DNA from: Bacteroidaceae bacterium
Lineage (GTDB): Bacteria; Bacteroidota; Bacteroidia; Bacteroidales; Bacteroidaceae
Length of the DNA stretch: 64,000 nt
Direction: 5' to 3'
Assembly: GCA_017534535.1 (NCBI GenBank)
Contig: JAFXVZ010000003.1
Location: forward strand, 62,001 to 126,000
The translations under genes were made by a program, and so were the position numbers. How positions within the stretch are numbered: the first letter of the stretch is position 1; each line of letters starts with the position of its first letter. The notes below the pieces were generated by a model, which ran no database searches, had not been told where the DNA came from, and saw only the letters and a program-made list of their open reading frames with translations. Below, piece after piece: positions 18,501 through 27,671 of the stretch.

Positions 18501-18531
18501 TTGCAAAGATACAAAAAAAATTATACCTTTG
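18501..18531 (+). promoter_or_regulatory. Divergent promoter region between uvrA and the GHL10 gene
   Basis: For the plus strand, TTG at 18501-18503 and TACCTTTG at 18524-18531 are 20 bases apart. For uvrA, CAAAGATA at 18504-18511 reads TATCTTTG on the minus strand. The two boxes are interleaved, so polymerase binding in the two directions may compete. Confidence 0.72.
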
Positions 18532-18551
18532 TACCCAAATAATGTAACTTC

Positions 18552-20066
18552 ATGAAAATTGAGATGAAAATTAAACATCTTATCATATCGTTCATTGCCC
18601 TCATATTCTTGAATATGAGTGTGATGTCGCAGAATGTCAATCCTAAGAGAGAATTCCGTGGTGCTTGGATTCAGGCTATTAATGGTCAGTTTCGAGGCAA
18701 ATCCACAGGCGATGTACAGCAGATGCTCACCAACCAACTGAATGCTTTGCAACAGGCAGGCATCAATGCCATCATTTTCCAGGTGCGTCCTGAAGCCGAT
18801 GCGCTCTATGCCTCTAATATAGAGCCTTGGAGCCGTTATCTCTCAGGTACTCAGGGACAGGCTCCCAATCCTTATTGGGACCCGATGGCGTGGATGATTG
18901 ATGAGTGCCACAAGCGCAATATGGAGTTCCATGCTTGGATTAATCCCTATCGTGCCAAGACCTCTGCTTCGGCACAGACTGACCCCAAGCACGTCACCAA
19001 CCAGCATCCTGAGTGGTTTATCCCTTACAATAACCAGTTGTTTTTCAATCCAGCCCTGCCGGAGTGCCGAGCCTATATCCGTCAGGTGCTGACCGATATC
19101 ATCACGCGTTATGATGTGGATGCCCTGCATATGGATGACTATTTCTATCCTTATCCAGCTAACGGACAGGATTTCCCCGATGAAGCCGACTACCAGCGTC
19201 TGGGTGCTTCCACCTTTGCCAACAAGGGCGATTGGCGCCGTCACAACGTCAATGTCCTTATTGAGGAGATACACCAGCTGGTGCGTGAGCTCAAGCCCTG
19301 GGTGCAGTTCGGTATCTCGCCTTTCGGCATCTACCGCAATCAGAAGAGCGATCCGTTGGGTAGCGATACCAATGGCTTGCAGAACTATGATGACCTCTAT
19401 GCCGACATCCTGCTCTGGGCCCGAAACGGATGGATAGACTATAACATTCCGCAAATCTACTGGCATGTGGGACACCCTGCTGCCGACTATGGTAAGTTGG
19501 TGGATTGGTGGGCTAAACATGCTGAGAACCGTCCGCTCTACATCGGCCAAAGCATCCTCAATACAGTACAGAATGCCGACCCGCAGAACCCTAACCAGCA
19601 TCAGCTGCCCCTCAAGATGACGCTTCAGCGCAGGTATCAGACCGTTCAGGGAAGCTGTCAGTGGTACACGCAGAATATCGTTGAAAATGTGGGTAATTAC
19701 GCAGATTTGTTAAAGCAAGTATATCACAAATATCCAGCCATCATCCCTGCCTACACCTTCATGGACAAGAAGGCTCCCAAGAAGGCATCCAAGTTGGCTG
19801 TGATACAAACTGACGATGGACCAGTGCTGATGTGGACGCCTCCTACGGCAAAGACCGAGATGGACAAGGCGGTGCAGTATGTGGTCTATCGTTTCGTGAA
19901 AGGTGAGCCTCTGGATTTGGAAGACCCCTCCCATATCCTTGCCATCACCCGCAATAACTATTTGAATGTTTCCGCAGCCGAACCTGGGCAATATGTCCTT
20001 GTAGTCACCGCCCTCGACCGTCTGCACAATGAGTCGAAACCAGCAAAGAAGAAAGTTAAATTGTGA
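18552..20066 (+). CDS. Glycosyl-hydrolase-like family 10 (GHL10/DUF187) exported protein
   Basis: The 504-aa protein starts at 18552 or the in-frame ATG at 18564 and has a signal peptide (to about VMSQ). The core is a TIM-barrel of the GHL10 type: REFRGAWIQ, NAIIFQVRPEADALY, MEFHAWINPYR, DALHMDDYFYPYP and FGISPFGIYRN are seen in order over residues 35-280. Related proteins (YngK-like) are putative glycosidases probably acting on cell-wall or surface glycans; the real substrate is not established. The C-terminal about 110 residues look like a fibronectin-III-like domain (GPVLMWTPP, AVQYVVYRF). It lies 46 bases before purL. Confidence 0.85.
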   Translation: MKIEMKIKHLIISFIALIFLNMSVMSQNVNPKREFRGAWIQAINGQFRGKSTGDVQQMLTNQLNALQQAGINAIIFQVRPEADALYASNIEPWSRYLSGTQGQAPNPYWDPMAWMIDECHKRNMEFHAWINPYRAKTSASAQTDPKHVTNQHPEWFIPYNNQLFFNPALPECRAYIRQVLTDIITRYDVDALHMDDYFYPYPANGQDFPDEADYQRLGASTFANKGDWRRHNVNVLIEEIHQLVRELKPWVQFGISPFGIYRNQKSDPLGSDTNGLQNYDDLYADILLWARNGWIDYNIPQIYWHVGHPAADYGKLVDWWAKHAENRPLYIGQSILNTVQNADPQNPNQHQLPLKMTLQRRYQTVQGSCQWYTQNIVENVGNYADLLKQVYHKYPAIIPAYTFMDKKAPKKASKLAVIQTDDGPVLMWTPPTAKTEMDKAVQYVVYRFVKGEPLDLEDPSHILAITRNNYLNVSAAEPGQYVLVVTALDRLHNESKPAKKKVKL

Positions 20067-20112
20067 ACAATAGAGGTCATTATTCTTTGTTCATTCATTA
20101 ATCATTAAAAAT

Positions 20113-23100
20113 ATGATTCTATTTTTCAGAACCCCACAACAGAGTGTGATAGCCGTTGAGAGCGACCATTCACTCAACCCCAAAGAAGCCGAGGAACTGT
20201 CTTGGCTGTTTGGCAATGCTAAACCCGAAAGTGAAGAAAACCTACAGGGACATTTCGTTGGTCCTCGTCGAGAGATGATTACCCCTTGGAGTACCAATGC
20301 CGTTGAGATTACCCAGAACATGGGCCTGCAGGGCATCGACCGCATCGAGGAGTACTTTCCTGTAGCTGATGAGAATGCCGACCATGACCCCATGCTGCAG
20401 CGCATGTACAAGGGCTTGAACCAGCAGGTGTTCACTACTAACCGCCAGCCTGAGCCCATCGTCCACATTGACGACCTTGAGGCATATAACGAGCGCGAGG
20501 GACTGGCTCTGTCGAAGGACGAGATGGACTATCTGAAGCAAGTAGAGAAAGACTGCGGTCGCCCACTCACCGACTCCGAGGTGTTTGGCTTCGCCCAGAT
20601 CAACTCTGAGCATTGTCGCCACAAGATCTTCGGTGGCACCTTCGTCATCGATGGCAAGGAGATGGAATCCAGTCTGTTCCAACTCATCAAGAAGACTACG
20701 GCAGAACATCGTGGCAAGATAATCTCTGCCTATAAGGATAATGTGGCATTCGCCGAGGGTCCTGTGATTGAGCAGTTTGCACCTGCCGACCACTCGAAAC
20801 CCGACTATTTCCGCATCAAGGATGTGAAGAGTGTCATCTCCCTCAAGGCTGAGACACATAACTTCCCAACCACCGTTGAGCCATTCAATGGAGCCTCTAC
20901 AGGTACAGGTGGCGAGATTCGCGACCGTATGGGTGGTGGCAAGGGCTCTTGGCCTATTGCTGGTACAGCTGTTTATATCACCTCATATCCTCGCACTGAC
21001 GAAGACCGTGCTTGGGAGAATGTGCTACCCGTACGCAAGTGGCTCTATCAGACCCCAGAACAGATTTTGATAAAGGCTTCTAATGGTGCCAGCGATTTCG
21101 GTAACAAATTCGGTCAGCCGCTGATTTGCGGTTCGCTGTTGACCTTCGAGCACAAGGAAGGCGATGAGGTATATGGCTACGACAAGGTCATCATGCTGGC
21201 TGGTGGCGTGGGCTATGGCACCGAGCGTGACTGCCTGAAGGGAAAACCTCAGCCAGGCAACAAGGTGGTGCTGCTGGGTGGTGACAACTACCGTATCGGC
21301 TTGGGTGGTGGTTCTGTGTCTTCAGTAGATACAGGCCGCTATAGCAACGGTGTGGAACTGAATGCCGTGCAACGTGCCAATGCCGAGATGCAGAAGCGTA
21401 CCTACAACGTGGTTCGTGCCCTCTGCGAGGAAGACAATAATCCAGTAGTATCTATCCACGACCACGGTGCTGCAGGTCATGTGAATTGTCTCAGTGAGTT
21501 GGTGGAAGATTGCGGTGGCTTGATTGACATGAGTCAGTTGCCTATCGGTGACAAGACCCTCTCCTCTAAGGAAATCATCGCCAACGAGAGTCAGGAGCGC
21601 ATGGGTCTCTTGATTCAGGAAGAGGCTTTGGAGCATGTGCGCAAGATAGCCGAGCGTGAACGAGCACCGATGTATGTAGTAGGTGAGACCACGGGTGACC
21701 ACCGCTTTGCTTTCCAACAGGCTGATGGTGTCCGTCCGTTCGACTTGGCAGTAAGCCAGATGTTCGGCTCATCCCCTAAGACCTATATGATTGATGAAAC
21801 TGTAGAGCGTCACTATCAGGATGCCCAGTATGATGTGACCAAGCTGGATGAATATATCAACAATGTGCTGCAGCTGGAAGCTGTGGCTTGCAAAGACTGG
21901 CTCACCAACAAGGTGGACCGTTCCGTGACAGGTCGCATTGCCCGTCAGCAGTGTCAGGGTGAGCTGCAGTTGCCGCTCAGCGACTGTGGTGTGGTGACCC
22001 TCGACTATCGTGGCAAGAAGGGCATCGCCACCGCCATCGGTCATGCGCCTCAGGTAGCTTTGGCTGACCCAGCCAAAGGTTCCATTATGGCTGTCAGCGA
22101 GGCATTGACCAACGTGGTGTGGGCACCGCTGAATGCCGGATTGGCTGGCGTAAGCCTCAGTGCCAACTGGATGTGGCCTTGTCGCTCTCAGAAGGGTGAG
22201 GATGCCCGTCTCTATACCGCTGTCAAGGCATTGAGCGACTATTGCATCGCCTTGGGTATCAACGTGCCTACAGGCAAGGATTCACTCAGTATGACACAGC
22301 AGTATCCTGATGGTACTAAGGTCATCGCTCCGGGAACCGTGATTGTCAGTGCGGGTGCCGAAGTGGATGATGTGCGCCAAGTGGTCTCTCCTGTAATGGT
22401 GAACGATAAGAGCACTACCCTCTATCATGTGGATTTCAGCTTCGACCAGCTCCGTTTGGGTGGCTCTGCCTTTGCCCAGTCCCTCAACAAGATAGGCGAC
22501 GATGTACCTACCGTGGTTGACCCTGATTACTTCCACGATGCCTTCGAGGTTATCCAGCACCTCATCCGCAAGGATATGGTTATGGCTGGTCACGACATCT
22601 CTGCCGGTGGCTTGATAACCACCCTGTTGGAGATGTGCTTCGCCAATACCGAGGGCGGTATGGAAATCAACCTCGACAAGATGGCAGAGGAAGACCTCGT
22701 GAAGATTCTCTTCGCCGAGAATCCAGGCGTGGTCATCCAGGTAAGCAACAAGGACAATTCCCGCTTCAAAGCGTTGATGGAGTCTGAGGGTGTGGGCTAT
22801 GTGAAGATTGGTCATCCTTGCAGTGAGCGTCATATCCTCGTGACAAAGAATGGCGCTACCTACCAGTTTGGCATCGACTACCTGCGTGACGTATGGTATG
22901 CATCCTCTTATCTGCTGGACCGCAAGCAGGTGGCTAATGGCTTGGCAAAGGACCGCTTCAACAACTACAAGCAGCAGCCTTTACAGTATAAGTTCAACAA
23001 GGACTTCACCGGCACCTTCAAGCAGTATGGCATCAGTCCTGACCGCCGTAAGCCTACAGGCCTGCATGCAGCCGTAATCCGTGAGAAGGGTACTAACAGC

Positions 23101-23814
23101 GAGCGTGAGATGGCATACGCCCTCTATCTGGCAGGCTTCGATGTGAAGGATGTGACGATGACCGACTTGGCAAGTGGCCGTGAGACCCTGGACGACATCA
23201 GCATGATTGTGTTCTGTGGTGGCTTCTCCAACAGCGATGTGCTGGGCTCAGCCAAAGGTTGGGCAGGTGCTTTCCGCTACAGCGAGAAGGCAAAGGAAAC
23301 GCTGAACCGCTTCTATGCCCGTCCTGATACCCTTTCATTGGGTGTCTGCAATGGTTGTCAGCTGGTGATGGAGCTCAACCTCCTCTCAGCCGACCGTCAG
23401 GACATCGGCAAGATGGTGCACAACAACAGTCATAAGTTTGAGTCCTGCTATGTAGGTCTCACCATCCCGAAGAACAACAGCGTGATGTTTGGCAGCCTGA
23501 GTGGCAGCAAGATAGGCATCTGGGCAGCTCATGCCGAGGGCAAGTTCAGCCTCAAGGGCAAGGAAGAAGACTATCACATCATCGCCAAATACACCTACGA
23601 CCAGTATCCCGGCAATCCTAACGGAAGTGATTTCAGTGTGGCAGGCTTGGCAAGTGCCGATGGTCGTCATGTAGCCATCATGCCTCACCTTGAGCGTGCC
23701 TTCTTCCCTTGGCAGTGCGGTGATTACCCTGCTGCTCGCAAGAACGATGAAGTCACCCCTTGGATTGAAGCATTTGTAAATGCCCGCAAGTGGGTGGAGA
23801 AACACGTTCAATAG
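20113..23814 (+). CDS. purL: Phosphoribosylformylglycinamidine synthase, single-chain form
   Basis: The 1233-aa enzyme carries out the fourth step of purine synthesis, turning FGAR, glutamine and ATP into FGAM. It is the long fused form: N-terminal linker, two AIR-synthase-like halves (SEHCRHKIF, HNFPTTVEPFNGASTGTGG, MGGGKGSWPI; later SLSANWMWP, PTGKDSLSM, MAGHDISAGGL) and a C-terminal glutaminase. In the glutaminase, GVCNGCQLV near residue 1077 holds the nucleophilic Cys and PHLERAF the His/Glu pair. The protein looks complete. Its stop is followed by dispersed repeats. Confidence 0.97.
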   Translation: MILFFRTPQQSVIAVESDHSLNPKEAEELSWLFGNAKPESEENLQGHFVGPRREMITPWSTNAVEITQNMGLQGIDRIEEYFPVADENADHDPMLQRMYKGLNQQVFTTNRQPEPIVHIDDLEAYNEREGLALSKDEMDYLKQVEKDCGRPLTDSEVFGFAQINSEHCRHKIFGGTFVIDGKEMESSLFQLIKKTTAEHRGKIISAYKDNVAFAEGPVIEQFAPADHSKPDYFRIKDVKSVISLKAETHNFPTTVEPFNGASTGTGGEIRDRMGGGKGSWPIAGTAVYITSYPRTDEDRAWENVLPVRKWLYQTPEQILIKASNGASDFGNKFGQPLICGSLLTFEHKEGDEVYGYDKVIMLAGGVGYGTERDCLKGKPQPGNKVVLLGGDNYRIGLGGGSVSSVDTGRYSNGVELNAVQRANAEMQKRTYNVVRALCEEDNNPVVSIHDHGAAGHVNCLSELVEDCGGLIDMSQLPIGDKTLSSKEIIANESQERMGLLIQEEALEHVRKIAERERAPMYVVGETTGDHRFAFQQADGVRPFDLAVSQMFGSSPKTYMIDETVERHYQDAQYDVTKLDEYINNVLQLEAVACKDWLTNKVDRSVTGRIARQQCQGELQLPLSDCGVVTLDYRGKKGIATAIGHAPQVALADPAKGSIMAVSEALTNVVWAPLNAGLAGVSLSANWMWPCRSQKGEDARLYTAVKALSDYCIALGINVPTGKDSLSMTQQYPDGTKVIAPGTVIVSAGAEVDDVRQVVSPVMVNDKSTTLYHVDFSFDQLRLGGSAFAQSLNKIGDDVPTVVDPDYFHDAFEVIQHLIRKDMVMAGHDISAGGLITTLLEMCFANTEGGMEINLDKMAEEDLVKILFAENPGVVIQVSNKDNSRFKALMESEGVGYVKIGHPCSERHILVTKNGATYQFGIDYLRDVWYASSYLLDRKQVANGLAKDRFNNYKQQPLQYKFNKDFTGTFKQYGISPDRRKPTGLHAAVIREKGTNSEREMAYALYLAGFDVKDVTMTDLASGRETLDDISMIVFCGGFSNSDVLGSAKGWAGAFRYSEKAKETLNRFYARPDTLSLGVCNGCQLVMELNLLSADRQDIGKMVHNNSHKFESCYVGLTIPKNNSVMFGSLSGSKIGIWAAHAEGKFSLKGKEEDYHIIAKYTYDQYPGNPNGSDFSVAGLASADGRHVAIMPHLERAFFPWQCGDYPAARKNDEVTPWIEAFVNARKWVEKHVQ

Positions 23815-23833
23815 TCAATGGTCACTTTTTGGA

Positions 23834-23885
23834 GCAGCGAGAGCAGAGCGATGCTTACATCGGCTATGCCGAGTCGCGACAAAAT
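23834..23885. repeat. Dispersed hairpin element, copy 1 (CGATG stem)
   Basis: The copy has the shared framework GCGAGnGCAGAG, then a short hairpin, then CTATGCCGAG. Here the hairpin is CGATG-CTTA-CATCG at 23849-23862. About 100 bp including flanks is nearly identical to the copy near 43127. Confidence 0.75.
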
Positions 23886-23926
23886 AGGACGAAGTCAATG
23901 GTCAATCGTCAATGGTCAATGGTCAA
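23886..23926. repeat. Heptad repeat tract at the start of the first chromate transporter
   Basis: Units of the form AATGGTC/AATCGTC are repeated. They supply the possible start codons at 23898 and 23919, so the repeat has become part of the translation start region. Confidence 0.65.
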
Positions 23927-24461
23927 TAATTTCTACATAGAAGCCTTTAAGATATTCTTCAAGATAGGAGCGTTCACCATCGGCGGAGGTTACGCTATGG
24001 TGCCCTTGATAGAAGACGAGATAGTGACGAAACGCAAATGGATAGAGCAGGACGATTTCCTCGACCTGCTCGCCATTGCGCAGTCGGCACCGGGCATCCT
24101 TGCCGTCAACATCGCCATCTTCGTAGGCTATAGGCTTCGTGGTGTCAAGGGCAGCTTCGTCACCAGCTTGGGCAGCATCCTGCCTTCGTTCCTGATGATT
24201 CTGGCGATAGCCCTGTTCTTTGCCAGCTACAAAGACAATCCCTATGTAGAGAAGGTATTCAAGGGCATTCGTCCAGCTGTGGTAGCCCTGATTGCCGCCC
24301 CTGTTTTCCGCATGGGCAAGAAAGCCAAACTCACCTGGAAGACCATCTGGATTCCCGTAGTTGCTGCCTTGCTCATCTGGCTCCTGGGCTTCTCACCCAT
24401 TTGGATCATCATTGCTGCTGGCGTAGGAGGTTTTTTGTATGGAAAGTTTTTTGACAATTGA
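23919..24461 (+). CDS. Chromate transporter family protein, first half-size subunit
   Basis: From the ATG at 23919 the protein is 180 aa, matching its 182-aa partner; ATG 23898 is an alternative. It contains one CHR domain: FKIFFKIGAFTIGGGYAMVPLIEDEIV, then SAPGILAVNIAIFVGYRL. About five to six membrane segments follow. Two half-size CHR proteins in tandem usually form a heterodimer. Some relatives export chromate; in gut Bacteroidales the natural substrate is unknown. The upstream reading frame (23790-23918) is repeat DNA and is not counted. Confidence 0.83.
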   Translation: MVNNFYIEAFKIFFKIGAFTIGGGYAMVPLIEDEIVTKRKWIEQDDFLDLLAIAQSAPGILAVNIAIFVGYRLRGVKGSFVTSLGSILPSFLMILAIALFFASYKDNPYVEKVFKGIRPAVVALIAAPVFRMGKKAKLTWKTIWIPVVAALLIWLLGFSPIWIIIAAGVGGFLYGKFFDN

Positions 24462-24516
24462 CCATTGACGATTGACGATTGACAATTGTTCATTGTTCAT
24501 TCTTCATTATTCATTG
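24457..24516. repeat. Heptad repeat tract between the chromate transporter genes
   Basis: ATTGACN units are followed by ATTGTTC/ATTCTTC/ATTCATT units, the same order as in the tract after meaB. Confidence 0.7.
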
Positions 24517-24523
24517 AATTAAA

Positions 24524-25072
24524 GTGTTGTATTTGAGTTTATTTTGGACATTCTTTAAGATCGGCCTCTTTGGCTTTGGAGGTGGTTACGCCATGCTCTC
24601 CCTGATACAGGCAGAGGTGGTCACCATCCACGGTTGGCTCACCACCCAGCAGTTTACCGACATCGTGGCCATCAGTCAGATGACGCCAGGTCCTATCGGC
24701 ATCAACAGCGCCACCTATGTAGGCTACAGTGCCACAGGCAGCGTCTGGGGCAGTTTTGTAGCCACCTTTGCTGTTTGCCTGCCCAGCTTCATCCTGATGC
24801 TCACCATCAGCAAATTCTTCCTCAAATATCAGCACCATCCCTTGGTAGAGAGTGTCTTTCGTGGTCTCCGTCCTGCAGTCATTGGTCTGTTGGCAGCTGC
24901 AGCCCTGTTGTTGATGAACAAGGAAAACTTCAGCAGCTATGGCGAGAACCCTTACCAGTTCATCATCAGCTGCCTCTTGTTCCTGTTAGCCTTCATCGCC
25001 ACCTCCCGCTTCAAGGCCAATCCCATCCTCATGATCATCATCTGTGGCATCATCGGCTTGGTGGTGTATTAA
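24524..25072 (+). CDS. Chromate transporter family protein, second half-size subunit
   Basis: The 182-aa protein begins at a GTG (24524) or one of the TTG codons just after it; no ATG is available before the conserved segment. It shows the same CHR features as its neighbour: FKIGLFGFGGGYAMLSLIQAEVV, then ISQMTPGPIGINSATYVGY, and a hydrophobic C-terminus. The pair is separated only by heptad repeats and should be co-expressed. Confidence 0.83.
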   Translation: MLYLSLFWTFFKIGLFGFGGGYAMLSLIQAEVVTIHGWLTTQQFTDIVAISQMTPGPIGINSATYVGYSATGSVWGSFVATFAVCLPSFILMLTISKFFLKYQHHPLVESVFRGLRPAVIGLLAAAALLLMNKENFSSYGENPYQFIISCLLFLLAFIATSRFKANPILMIIICGIIGLVVY

Positions 25073-25140
25073 GTAACCCTAAAGGACTTCTCTGAGCAGC
25101 GGGGGCAGAGGCAAGCCAATGAACAATGAACAATGAACAA

Positions 25141-25316
25141 AGAACAATGAATAATATTCATCCGGATGGTAAAGCCGACATCATCGGAGCAGCGTTAATA
25201 AAATGAAGGGATTTTGACGTAAAGCAAAAAAATCTGTAGAGCGAAGCGAGTTATTTTTTTGTAGGCAAAACCCTTCATTTTTAGCTGCGCAGGTGCAGTC
25301 GGCAGTCTCTCTCTTG
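25141..25316. repeat. 176-bp direct repeat, copy A
   Basis: By eye it differs from copy B (27367-27542) at about six positions. It contains an 82-nt stem-loop: 25200-25216 pairs with 25266-25281 (16 bp, one bulge), and inside it CAAAAAAAT (25225-25233) pairs with ATTTTTTTG (25253-25261). The 19-base loop starts CTGTAGAGCG. Confidence 0.85.
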
Positions 25317-25360
25317 TTTCTATCTCTCTCTGCGGGCAGAGAGAGAAGAAAGGAGTCATT

Positions 25361-25422
25361 CGTGCGAAGCACGATCTCAATTTTCATAATCGCTTTGCGA
25401 TTTCTCATAACTTGCAAAGCAA
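25361..25422. repeat. Three short triloop hairpins in a row
   Basis: CGTGC-GAA-GCACG (25361-25373), AATCGC-TTT-GCGATT (25388-25402) and TTGC-AAA-GCAA (25412-25422) are separated by TCTCA-containing spacers. The second hairpin recurs at 43054-43068. Confidence 0.65.
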
Positions 25423-25441
25423 CTTCTCAATTGTCAAAATC

Positions 25442-25500
25442 GCGAGTAAGCGAAAAGAGAACCAAGCTTGCTTGAGCTATCCCGAGCGTGAGCGATTTAT
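25442..25500. repeat. Dispersed hairpin element, copy 2 (CAAGC stem)
   Basis: The hairpin is CAAGC-TT-GCTTG at 25463-25474, followed by the shared CTATnCCGAGCGTGAGCG segment and ATTTAT. Confidence 0.75.
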
Positions 25501-25654
25501 CTAATAGTCAATTGTCAATCGTCAATCGTCACTTTTTGCATCACCTCTGGAAGCTGCTCCCCTGCTGCAAAGGGGAGAGCCTTTAGAAGTTTTATCCAAT
25601 ACCCAATGTTTAATGTCTAATTCCGCAGGGAAATTATTCATTATTCATTCTTCA

Positions 25655-27007
25655 TTATTCACTGATAAAGTACGCCTTCTTCGCAGGAATGGTGGTTCCT
25701 GAGAATTTATAAAATCCCAATTCGCCACCATCACTCATGTTCATCACATACACATTCTCACCTTCATTCAGGCCAAGTGATGATACTGCTGTTTGTGAAG
25801 CTTTACCCTCCAGCTTGTTGTTGCCTGGTTTAGTCACGGTGGTGCTGTTGAGCTTTGTGAGCCTGATGTCCTTAGTGTCACTCATGATAATCACCGCACA
25901 ATCTGCAGGAATCACAGAGCCGTCTGTTCCCACCAGATACAGCGACTTGTCCTCCTTCATATAGAAAGCCTGCGCACCTGCGGGCAGCTGATAGGCTGAC
26001 TTCCCATGATAGAATGTGGTCCAGTACCTGCTCACGCCATTCAGCGTGGCTGCATGGGCTTCAAGGTCTATCTTGTCTGGTGACTCCGGCACCACCAGCG
26101 TAAGTGTCATGGAGCCTGACTCACCAAGGTAACCAAAGCCAACTGCTTCCCATTGACTATCGTAAGTAAATGTCCCCGTATAGGTGCCGGGCACAGCCTG
26201 GTTGAAAGCTTCGGGACTGATATAGATTGCCATGATAAAGGTTGCGCCCGCTGAGCTTAAGGAGCTACCTTGGAATTTTCTTCCTGCTGTACCCAAATGA
26301 GACGGATCATCCACTAAAAAAGAAACTTCATGACCCTTCCCGTCAGTCAGCGTTCCGCCGTTCATGTAGAAACAAATATTTTCTGTAGTATATACTCCAA
26401 GCTCAGTTGTTATTTTCCCATTTGCAAACTCGGTCAGGGTACAAGGAATATCCGTGTATCCACTGCCTTCCAGGGTGTATGCTGTAGGCGAAAGCAGATA
26501 ATAGGGAGCGTCTCCATAATATTTCCATTGCGCAGTGAGGGTTATGGAGCTGGAAATCATTTGTATGGATTGGCCAGGCTGGTAAATAGTCTCACCATAC
26601 TCCCACCCAGCAAAGCGATAACCTTGAGGTGCTGTAAATGGATTATTTGCTGCCTTAAACCAGTACTGCGTAGAGTTATCTGCTGTGGAATAGAATTGGC
26701 CGTTACTTACTTGAGATTCCTGAGAGACACTGCCCGCCCACATACCAGGCATTGATGCAGAAAGCATTTGATTTCCTGTTGAAACAGGACTCCCATTCAC
26801 TTCCCCTGGTTTCAAAGTAACAGATAGATTTGGAATCTGACCACCGATTTCCTGTCCCATCACGCAAACAGCAGTGAGCATCATCACCAGCAGGGTGGTG
26901 AAGAATCGTAGGGGTATATATGTTTCCTTACGGGCGTAAGTGGCGTCAAGGTGCCCACCTGCGCAGTTATTGCCTGACTTATCCATCTTATTCATTTCTT
27001 TGCACAT
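25655..27007 (-). CDS. Exported surface protein with an InlB-like repeat
   Basis: The 450-aa protein has a long N-terminus (possible starts 27007, 26995, 26986) before a signal peptide core RFFTTLLVMMLTAVCVMGQ. Near residues 128-160 a listeria-type B-repeat-like segment ends in ITLTAQWK, the usual closing motif (GYRFAGWEYG before it). The C-terminal about 120 residues (RYWTTFYHGKSAYQLPAGA, IPADCAVIIMSD, GNNKLEGKAS, FYKFSGTTIPAKKAYF) form a domain commonly seen at the end of secreted Prevotella and Bacteroides proteins. Its function is unknown; adhesion or glycan binding is a guess. The gene lies between the two copies of the 176-bp repeat. Confidence 0.7.
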   Translation of the reverse strand: MCKEMNKMDKSGNNCAGGHLDATYARKETYIPLRFFTTLLVMMLTAVCVMGQEIGGQIPNLSVTLKPGEVNGSPVSTGNQMLSASMPGMWAGSVSQESQVSNGQFYSTADNSTQYWFKAANNPFTAPQGYRFAGWEYGETIYQPGQSIQMISSSITLTAQWKYYGDAPYYLLSPTAYTLEGSGYTDIPCTLTEFANGKITTELGVYTTENICFYMNGGTLTDGKGHEVSFLVDDPSHLGTAGRKFQGSSLSSAGATFIMAIYISPEAFNQAVPGTYTGTFTYDSQWEAVGFGYLGESGSMTLTLVVPESPDKIDLEAHAATLNGVSRYWTTFYHGKSAYQLPAGAQAFYMKEDKSLYLVGTDGSVIPADCAVIIMSDTKDIRLTKLNSTTVTKPGNNKLEGKASQTAVSSLGLNEGENVYVMNMSDGGELGFYKFSGTTIPAKKAYFISE

Positions 27008-27020
27008 TAGATTTGTCCCA

Positions 27021-27028
27021 CAAAGTTA
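27021..27028 (-). promoter_or_regulatory. -7 box of the InlB-like surface protein gene
   Basis: The minus strand reads TAACTTTG, a TAnnTTTG match, 13 bases before the first possible ATG at 27007. Confidence 0.5.
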
Positions 27029-27085
27029 CATGATAAAATCGTGGTATGCAAGTAATTTCCTGATTAAATCATCAGAAGGTTTTCA

Positions 27086-27120
27086 TTCTTTCTCTTTGGC
27101 TTGCCCCCAAAGAGAAAGAA
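27086..27120. repeat. Perfect 14-bp inverted repeat
   Basis: The arms 27086-27099 and 27107-27120 are exact reverse complements with a 7-base loop. No T-run follows on either strand, so it is not a standard terminator. Confidence 0.75.
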
Positions 27121-27197
27121 GCAAAGAGAAAAAGCATCGGCTGAAGTTCCGAGGCTATAAAACCTTCGCTTATGGCTAAGCGGCAAAAACGCGGTTA

Positions 27198-27273
27198 AGC
27201 GAGTGCAGAGTCAAGCTCGCTTGAACTATGCCGAGCGTGAGCGTTTTATGTAAAAACTCGCTTCGCTCTACAG
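27198..27273. repeat. Dispersed hairpin element, copy 3, with the 176-bp repeat loop inverted
   Basis: The hairpin CAAGC-TC-GCTTG is at 27212-27223, followed by ACTATGCCGAGCGTGAGCG. At 27255-27273 stands the exact reverse complement of the 19-base loop of the 176-bp repeat. The surrounding 27008-27366 holds no gene that I can support. Confidence 0.75.
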
Positions 27274-27366
27274 CTTGCCGCTTTTAACGCCCTATGCTCG
27301 CTTTTATTATACGCCTCTCCACTTAGGCCGAATAACCTTGCGGATGGAATAGTGAATAATGAAGAG

Positions 27367-27542
27367 AGAACAATGAACAATATCCATCTGGATAGTAATG
27401 CCGACATCATCGGAGCAGCGTTAATAAAATGAAGGGATTTTGACGTAAAGCAAAAAAATCTGTAGAGCGAAGCGAGTTATTTTTTTGTAGTCAAAACCCT
27501 TCATTTTTAGCTGCGCAGGTGCAGTCGGCAGTCTCTCTCTTG
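27367..27542. repeat. 176-bp direct repeat, copy B
   Basis: This copy keeps both stems of copy A. It too is followed by a short stem with a different loop (CTCTCTG-GTGA-CAGAGAG at about 27553-27570), so the hairpin is kept while the sequence changes. Confidence 0.85.
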
Positions 27543-27613
27543 CTTCTTCTTCTCTCTGGTGACAGAGAGAGAAGAAAGAACTCAAAGCTCGCTTGCAAGT
27601 TTCTTGTTGATTT

Positions 27614-27645
27614 TTTGCGAATGCCAGAATAATTAATTAAGTTTG
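27614..27645 (+). promoter_or_regulatory. Promoter of the GISGGTI-repeat lipoprotein
   Basis: TTTG at 27614-27617 and TAAGTTTG at 27638-27645 are 20 bases apart. The ATG is at 27672. Confidence 0.7.
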
Positions 27646-27671
27646 CAGATTGAACCAAGCAAAGTTGAATC

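Larger units (their letters stand above)
25073..25654. other. Repeat-filled intergenic region
   Basis: I see no gene in these 582 bases. They hold, in order, a truncated hairpin-element copy (25091-25116), ATTGAAC-type heptads, the first copy of the 176-bp repeat, a 9-bp stem (CTCTCTCTG/CAGAGAGAG at about 25325-25346), three small hairpins, another hairpin-element copy and more heptads. Confidence 0.7.

Noticed and set aside
23790-23918. N-terminal extension of the first chromate transporter
   Set aside because: It is encoded by the dispersed hairpin element and heptads and has no counterpart in the partner protein.
27086-27120. Rho-independent terminator
   Set aside because: The stem is perfect but no T-run follows on either strand and no gene ends just before it.
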